Part shown: positions 56,589 through 64,000 of the stretch, one piece after another
How the letters are laid out: each line of letters begins with the position of its first letter
Position numbering within the stretch: position 1 is the stretch's first letter
Assembly (NCBI GenBank): GCA_012295275.1
Contig: CM022673.1
Location: 23,353,081 to 23,417,080, forward strand
DNA from: Chrysomallon squamiferum
Taxonomy: Eukaryota > Mollusca > Gastropoda > Neomphalida > Peltospiridae
Length of the DNA stretch: 64,000 nt
Direction: 5' to 3'
Program-made: the position numbers and the translations under genes
The notes under the pieces: generated by a model
Database searches by the model: none
The model's input: only the letters and a program-made list of their open reading frames with translations
Told to the model about the DNA's origin: nothing

Positions 56589-57773
56589 ATTATTTTTTAT
56601 TTTTTTATCATAAAAGCACTTAACTGTGTCTAGAAAGACGTATGGGTCATTCACTGAATTTGATTCTGACGTGTGGCAAGTCTAGGTAACGATAACGGTT
56701 TTTAACGAATCCACTCTACGTCAAGAGACACACCTGGCGTGACCTTTATCCGTTACCCTAATGAATGAGCAGGTTTACAGCTAGATTCTTTTTTTTCTTT
56801 CTTTCTTTTTTTTTGTTTCACCTGTTGGTTCTTTTATTTATGGAGGTTGTCAGTTAGAGTAAACATTTTAATAAAACAGAAAAAAATCTCCCTTCAAACA
56901 ATTATGGCAACATTAATTACAACCCACATTTTCTGCATGTTATTTTATTAGTAGTATGGGAATTCGTTAGTAAAGGGTAATTTAAAACATAAATAGGACA
57001 GATAGCAGACAGAAATACACACAGACACGGAGACAGACAGATTTTTTTCTAACAGTGTGTGTTTAATTTGGTTGATTCTTTTTAATTTAATTTTATAATA
57101 ATATAACTACTAGTACAATATATTTTTATTAATTTAATTTAATTTATTCATTTATTTATTCATTTAGTTAATGGTAATCAGAAACTTTTATTCTTGGTTT
57201 TGTTTTTTCAAACTGTAATATGTTATAATAGTTAAACATACTAATGTATGTAAATAACAATCTTTTTAACTTATTTCTTTTCTTTTATTTTTTTTTTTTT
57301 TTTCATTCTTAAAACTATATTCTGGTCAAGATGCAAACAAAAAGCTTAATATATTATTTGTTCTTCCAGGTTATTGTTATAATATTGTAGAAATAAATTA
57401 AACATAAATGACGTCATAACGAATGGAGAAATTCCGCTTCCGTGCCTTGTGGCGAACTTTATTATTAGCAAAGATTGTTCGTTGCAGCTTGTAAATAAAA
57501 CAGTTGGTTAAAAGTGCATAAGTTATGCCATTTCTCTACATACCGTTAAATACTTTAAAGTTACTAGATTAAAAAATATGAAATAATCTTGTTTAATTTC
57601 TACCCTGAACAGTATGCTTTTCTTTTTAATAAAAATACTTTTAAACATCCTATCCGTAATGGCGCCCACTTTTTGAATAACCCTACAATGGTTAACATTA
57701 AAGACAAAATGTAAATTGTTGTAGTTTAAAAGTGTTCATTTGTGTGTGTGTTGTGTATATGTGTGTGTGTGTC

Positions 57774-57805
<32 letters not shown>

Positions 57806-59518
57806 AATAAAAAATAAACAGGTAAAACAATGACATAACACTCATTAATCAAACGAAATTAATTTTCGTTTTGTAACACTGAACATTCTCTGGCTTTTGT
57901 TTGTTTTTCTTTCTATTTTCAGATATAAGAGTGCTGACATTTTGCATTACTGTAACTAAATTATAAATTTAATATATATTTGTTTTCCATAACAATGAAC
58001 ATCACATTCAAAGTTATGGCAGTTTTGGCATTTTGCATTATAATGACTGAAATATATTACTGTTTCTGAAAACGATACATTGGTTTTTTAAACTAGGAAT
58101 GTGCTTTGTCACAATCGTTTATTACTTGGAAACTTTGCTCTATATTGAAACGTCTCGTAACAAACAGAATTCATAAAATGAATAAAATAAAAACTCATCG
58201 GCGAAGAGAATGATCCAAGATTTCAGAAAAGGGTTAGATTTTCATTATAGTTGGATTTAGCTTTCAGGACAAAAGAAATTTCATTATGAATAAGAAAACA
58301 AAATAAATTTCATCCGGTGACAGAAGGGGAGAGGGTTCGGCGAGGCGATCACTTCTCATGAACTAGCTTACTGTGTTCCGAATTAAATTAGGAATTTGCT
58401 TTGTCATAGCCAAATGCTAAATGAAAAGTGCAGAATCATTATCTGAGGGATTTGTATTGAAAAGCAATAGGGTATACGATCGGATATCGTTTTTCTGTTT
58501 CTTTGATGTTATCCTTTTATACAGAGAAATCCAAGTACCTGGTAAGAGGATTGTTTTGATGAACTGAAAACTTAGCTGTGAGCAGTAAAAATAAAATGAA
58601 TATTTGTGAAATTACATCACAACAACAATAATCTTCGGTTTATATTATTATTAAAGAAGAAACTCAGTAATAAAATTCTTATTGTGATTGGAAACAAATT
58701 GACTAGATGTCATATTCTGGACAGAATGGCGATAACTTTCTATTATATTTAGAAATATCTTAAAACGCTTTTTACCAACAGTATCTTATGATTATAAAGA
58801 AAACGATAAATATATAAACTGAGGTGAGGGCGATAAATAAAATAAAAATAACCATTGACAAACAGACAGGCACAGAAAAAAAACCTAGACAGACAGATTC
58901 GATTAGTTTTGATTAGATTAGATGAGATAAACAGGCAGGTATGTAGGCAGGTAGAGAAAATGTGAGAGAAACAGACAGAAAAAAGACGGAGGGTGATACA
59001 TTAAAAACACACACAGAAAAATGGTACACAGGGGAAAAGGGAGGAGAAGAAACAGAAGGGAGAACATTTTCAAACCATCTTCAACCCCATTTTCAACCCA
59101 AACTCTTATAAGCCGCTTCAGTTTTTCTTTTCACGCATCTGTATAAAAAAAACACCTGCAGAAATTAAAACCACTTCTCACAGTTGTGACTAAATTAACT
59201 AGCTGATATAATAGCAAGATGTCTGATTACAGCACATAAACGTTATGATAACCGTTTAATAGATAACAGACTCGCCGAGCTCACATTACTGACTTGCATA
59301 TAGTCAGAGATCGCTGTGAAGAGGGCAGATTAGAGTACAATGACTTGTTTCAAGAGGAAACCCGAAACTCCTCGTTTGTCCTTGAAATACAACCCGACTG
59401 AAGTGGTCTGTAAATGAATAATTAGCAAACAACTAGAGGGAAAAATGCTGCACTTTACATAGAACACTGACAATAATAATAACAAAAATCAAAACAATAA
59501 AGTAATGACAGTAGAAAG

Positions 59519-59550
<32 letters not shown>

Positions 59551-60473
59551 ATAAAGAAACCAGCAACAACATAGAAAACAACAACAACAACAACAAAAAC
59601 ACCCCAAAACGAAAACAACAACAAAATAATAATAATCATTAAAAACAACGAAATTCGGTCTTTGCTCCTCTCTGTTTTATTAATAAATATAATTTAATGT
59701 CCGATTTACTAGCTAAATTTCGTCAGAACATGAACGAAATCTCCGTTCGAGATCTGGATTATTATTATTTTTTTTTTAATTGCTTACTCGATACCAGACC
59801 CCAAGACTGCTGAATTCCCCGCACCTCTTGAACCACATTCAACATGCCTAGAAGAAAACATAATGCAACTGATCTCTACGATCTACAAAAAAAATTCAAG
59901 CAAAAGAATTAACCGCCACCGCATTTATACCCGACCATTCATTTAGTGCCGCTTGACTCACTTCACAACCACCAGAACGAATTTAGCCATTGTCGAACAG
60001 GACGTCCCTGTGTACAATTCCAAAGATTCATTCAAGCTTTTTTTTTTTTTTAAATGTTTGTTGTACACGGTGCATTACGGGTGACCCTTCCCATGTACCA
60101 GACATGTCGTCCATTCATTGAGTCAGATTGTGTAGAGAGATGCATTTATTTGTGTTGTTGTTGGGTTTTTTTGTTTTTTTTTTTTCTTATGCGCCGATAT
60201 GTTGAGAACTGTTCAAAACAAATCTGTGTCTGGTTCTCACGGGTACAACGTGTTGTTCATATGAAGGGGAAATTTTTTCGAGAATTTTATTAGTAGCATC
60301 TTTTATATATTATTATTATTGTTGTACATTACCTCAATCTTAATAAAGTGGTTTGGACCTGGGGAAATGGTTCCACAAGATGGATCTTAATGACATGATT
60401 TTATTTATACGCTGTTAAACATTATACACATAATTATGTAGATGAATGTATGTATTATTTTTTTATATACTTA

Positions 60474-60554
<81 letters not shown>

Positions 60555-61009
60555 TTAAATACATGCACATAATAACATACAAGTAGTTCAAACTGCTAAA
60601 GAATGGATAAATAAATAAATTATATCAGGTGAAAATATCAATGAAGTGAGCTTTTTAGTGTTATTGTAGGTCAACATTTATTACTGGAGAGCAATAAATT
60701 CACATCTAGACAGATGTAAGAATTTCGTACATATTTGTACACACGGTTCTGATACCAGAAAAGTAATAACAATCTTAAAACATTATTTTATGTCACATTA
60801 AAAAAGAGACACGTTAAAATATAGCTAAGTGATACGAACAAAAATCATCAACAAAATTTTAAACATTTTCCAAGACTGTTTTATTTCTTGCTTGACACGA
60901 ATAATAAAATATAACAGTAAAATAACCAGATTTAAGATGCGAATGAAGACCTACATTTTATCTATTTTTCGTTTTATTTTATTCTGTTGTGTTATTTCGT
61001 TCACAGAAA

Positions 61010-61049
<40 letters not shown>

Positions 61050-63907
61050 ATGTTTTTGTAGCGGGAGTAATTTTTTTCAGAACTGCATTGTGAAATAATC
61101 TTTTGTTAGTAAACAAAAGTAAATAAAGAATTAACAACAATAATTAGCAACGTGTCAGCGATACAATGACTTAATGTCAATTTTGTCGGTCAGTTTTGTC
61201 GAATCTTGGCATTGAATTTAAATAAAGATTCAAGACGACATCACCAGAACTTCTGCTAGCTTCTGTTTAGTTTTAACCACTTAATAATAACATAACATGG
61301 ATTCAAACTTTTAAAACTGTTATGTACTAGCAGGGCCGGATTTCCCATACAGACTTTCTAGGACGGCAGGATGATAGGGGTTAGAGTTTATGTTACATAA
61401 ATTCGTTTTTTTACATTTGATTTATAAATAAATCATTATGTAAATGTAAAACCATGTTTTTGCTTTCAACTAGATCATAAGTTATAACCATTCATATTAT
61501 ACAAACTAAGTGGGAAGGGTGAGGGGGACTTGAGTCTTTAGATGGGGGCGGTAAATTAGTTTTAGCCTATGGGCGGCAAGCACATTAAATCCAACCCCGA
61601 GTACGAGATAATAACTTTGTGCCCAAACCCACAAATCATGCACGAAAACTAGTTCAGGTCGGAAACATATTGACTCGACTACAACGTTTATATATTCATG
61701 TCAATGCATTAATATTTTCACGTAATATTCAAGCCTGTACCTGGCCGCCAGAACGTGTTATCTGACACCCACATAATATTACATGTACTTTGTTGGCGAT
61801 TATATTCGTTTGAACAAGTAATTCACGTATCGTGGCGTCCTAGCAGCGACTCGAAAGAATGTTATCTTTCTGTCGGTGTTCAGCCGCTATCAGTGCAGTG
61901 AATGGAAATAATGAATGGCGAGATCTGTACGCACCCACCCGAATAAATTAAATGACGCCCACCATATATGTAAAATAGAATCTTACTATCAGTGAAGAAA
62001 GAGAAAAAAATAAAATAAATAAAGAGTACGACGTCTGAAAAGTAATAACTGAGATATAAATAATAATAATAATAATAATATCGGCGACCGAAATAATTAT
62101 TAAAAAAAAAAAAAAAAAAAAAAAAAGCGGTGTGTTTGTGTGCGTGGTTATTTGTTACAGTAACTGATGCAACTTGACTGGATGTTATTAGTAATTAAAA
62201 GAAACTAAAGATTTATTTTATGATTTTATTATAGATCTATTTTTTACGTTACTACCTTGTTCATTACTGATTTATTTTAACCGGTACAGTAGTATTAGGG
62301 CCGGATCAAAAATTTCAGAAAATAATTTTCAATCACTGTTGTAAAATTAACTATCAGAATTAAACGAATTTCTGGAAAAACAACAACAAGAACAACAACC
62401 AAAAAAAAAAAAAAAAAAAAAATGTAAAAAAAAAAATAAAAAGAAGAGAAAAATATAAATAAAAAAACAATCAGTCGGAAATTTTGCCTTTCTTCTCTTA
62501 TCTTGAAGCCCTTGTATATTTATTATCGCTTATTATAAGTATACAGGTATACTACTTATATCATATTATATCATATTATCAGATAAATGTTTCATCAAAA
62601 GGAAAATATATTTAAATACTTTTGTACATCAACCAAAACAAATGGGCAAATCAAAGGTCTAAACAAAAACTTCACCGGGAAATATGAACTAATAGTAATT
62701 TCCAAATAGACTAACCAGTTCAGGCTTTTCAACAAATAATAACGCATGGTTTTCGGTAACACATATAAACTACGTTTTAAATGTCAACTACGATTAATAA
62801 GTTGTTAATGTAGTCTGAGATGAAAATTTAACGAAGTGGTTATCACGACATTGTGTGTATGTACAAAATTAATCATGAAAAAACGTTTATGTGTGAAATT
62901 TATGAATGCAACAGAAAGAATTTGCGAAAAAATATTATTACTTAACCAGGCCTTTTTCTATGCATTATTAGTCGCTGAAAGTAACGATCATATGTTATAA
63001 ATATTAAGATTCCCATGACGCTAGTAATGATATGATTATCACAGCATAATTACATCATTATAATGTATTACATAAACACATTATGTTTGTCTATTCTGTA
63101 GAATTATAGAAACTTACGTAATGTTTCTACATATATGTTTCTGGCAAGTATTGGAAGAGCTATATGCTATATATAAAGGAAAAAAAAAAAGGTAAGGAAT
63201 ATTTTGAAATGGGGAAGTAAAAAGCACATCACGGTCTATCCATTTTTAAATATTTATTTATTTATTTATTTATTATGAATATTATTTCATCTTTACAATT
63301 ATAACTTCCATTTAATTTTTCTGTCTCTCTCAAAAAATCCTGTTTCCTCCCCTAAATTGGGACTAATGAAATTAAATTAAGGATTTGTGTGTATGTATGT
63401 ATGTATGTATATATATATATATATGTAATGTCATTTACATAATTATATATCCTAACAGACTGCGATTAAAAAAAAGAAAAAAAAAAGAGCCCACCTCGTA
63501 AGGATACAGCAAGCTGTTGATAAATCACAGCCGCACTCTATAGTCTACCCGTTATAGGTTCATCAACATTTCATTGTTACATGAGACTACGTCACCAACT
63601 TTTCGGATATCTCAAAGTCCGTGAAGCGAGATGGAATTTTATTCACTGACCCAGCTTTCGTTATTACTTCAGCAGCAGACAAACAGCCCGAGGCAAGCGA
63701 CCACAAAGCGGACAGTGACGTAAAAAGCCGATTACCAAGTTCGTAAACAGAAAGAGATGCTTATTATCAAATTTCCGGGATGGTTACATTTCAAAAGAAA
63801 TTCCAAGCATTGTAATTATGAGTAAAAGCTGAAAAAGATAGCCCTTGTCATTTAAATGTTTAAAAGTGAAGTGTATATATTATTTTGTAATGATTCTATC
63901 TATCTAA

Positions 63908-63952
<45 letters not shown>

Positions 63953-64000
63953 ACTATCTCTCTATCCATCCATCCATCCATCCATCTATCTATCCATCCA
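56170..64000. other. Gene-free distal interval
   Basis: Contains (CA)n at 56325-56378, (TA)n at 56552-56583, (GT)n at 57739-57805, poly-A at 59521-59547 and 61014-61046, (GA)n at 60478-60549, poly-A near 62102 and 62402, and (TCTA)n to (CCAT)n at 63899-64000. Degenerate duplications lie near 57930-58070 (TTTTGCATTA). No ORF has domain or splice support. Confidence 0.55.
61331..61599. mobile_element. Candidate hAT-like non-autonomous element
   Basis: The ends CAGGGCCGGATTT and AAATCCAACCCCG are inverted repeats matching at 10 of 13 positions. The flanks TGTACTAG and AGTACGAG resemble a decayed 8-bp target duplication. The interior is non-coding. Confidence 0.4.

Noticed and set aside
63899-64000. 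Possible CRISPR-like regular repeats
   Set aside because: Plain (TCTA)n and (CCAT)n tetranucleotide microsatellite with no spacers.

Overview
The window looks like nuclear DNA from an invertebrate animal, most likely a mollusc and plausibly a cephalopod. It is AT-rich, genes are sparse and split by long introns, and di-, tri- and tetranucleotide microsatellites are very dense ((CT)n, (CA)n, (AAT)n, (CATA)n, (AAAT)n). The recognisable proteins are animal signalling families: TGF-beta, Ig plus TIR receptors, and Rnd. There are no operons, rRNAs, CRISPR arrays or prokaryotic signals. The species assignment is inference.

Layout: 1-9118 is non-coding and repeat-rich. 9119-10568 (+) is a complete two-exon TGF-beta/activin-class ligand with a shortened cystine-knot domain that lacks the dimer-forming cysteine. 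11914-15957 (-) is an unrecognised cysteine-containing gene; two exon models compete, and a 281-bp terminal-inverted-repeat element (13380-13660) lies inside it. 16340-16750 is a 33-bp minisatellite open on both strands. 19465-21567 (-) and 24947-27240 (+) are head-to-head paralogues of a large receptor with three N-terminal hydrophobic segments, an Ig-like domain, a further membrane segment and a cytoplasmic TIR domain. The second copy has a one-base deletion in TIR box 1 and is followed by a chimeric, internally deleted duplicate. 28623-28774 (-) is a terminal exon encoding the end of a signal peptide and a Gly/Arg/Trp-rich, highly cationic peptide of antimicrobial type. 32580-54321 (-) is a complete four-exon Rnd-type Rho GTPase gene spread over 21.7 kb; one of its introns has a GC donor and another carries a near-perfect 50-bp hairpin. 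54322-64000 is non-coding: the putative Rnd promoter, a tRNA-like SINE fragment, a hAT-like element and microsatellites.

TIR receptors beside a cationic secreted peptide suggest an innate-immune neighbourhood. Functional cooperation between them is inference. The strongest candidates for something undescribed are the four-pass Ig-TIR receptor architecture, the TGF-beta ligand without its wrist segment, and the G/R/W-rich peptide.
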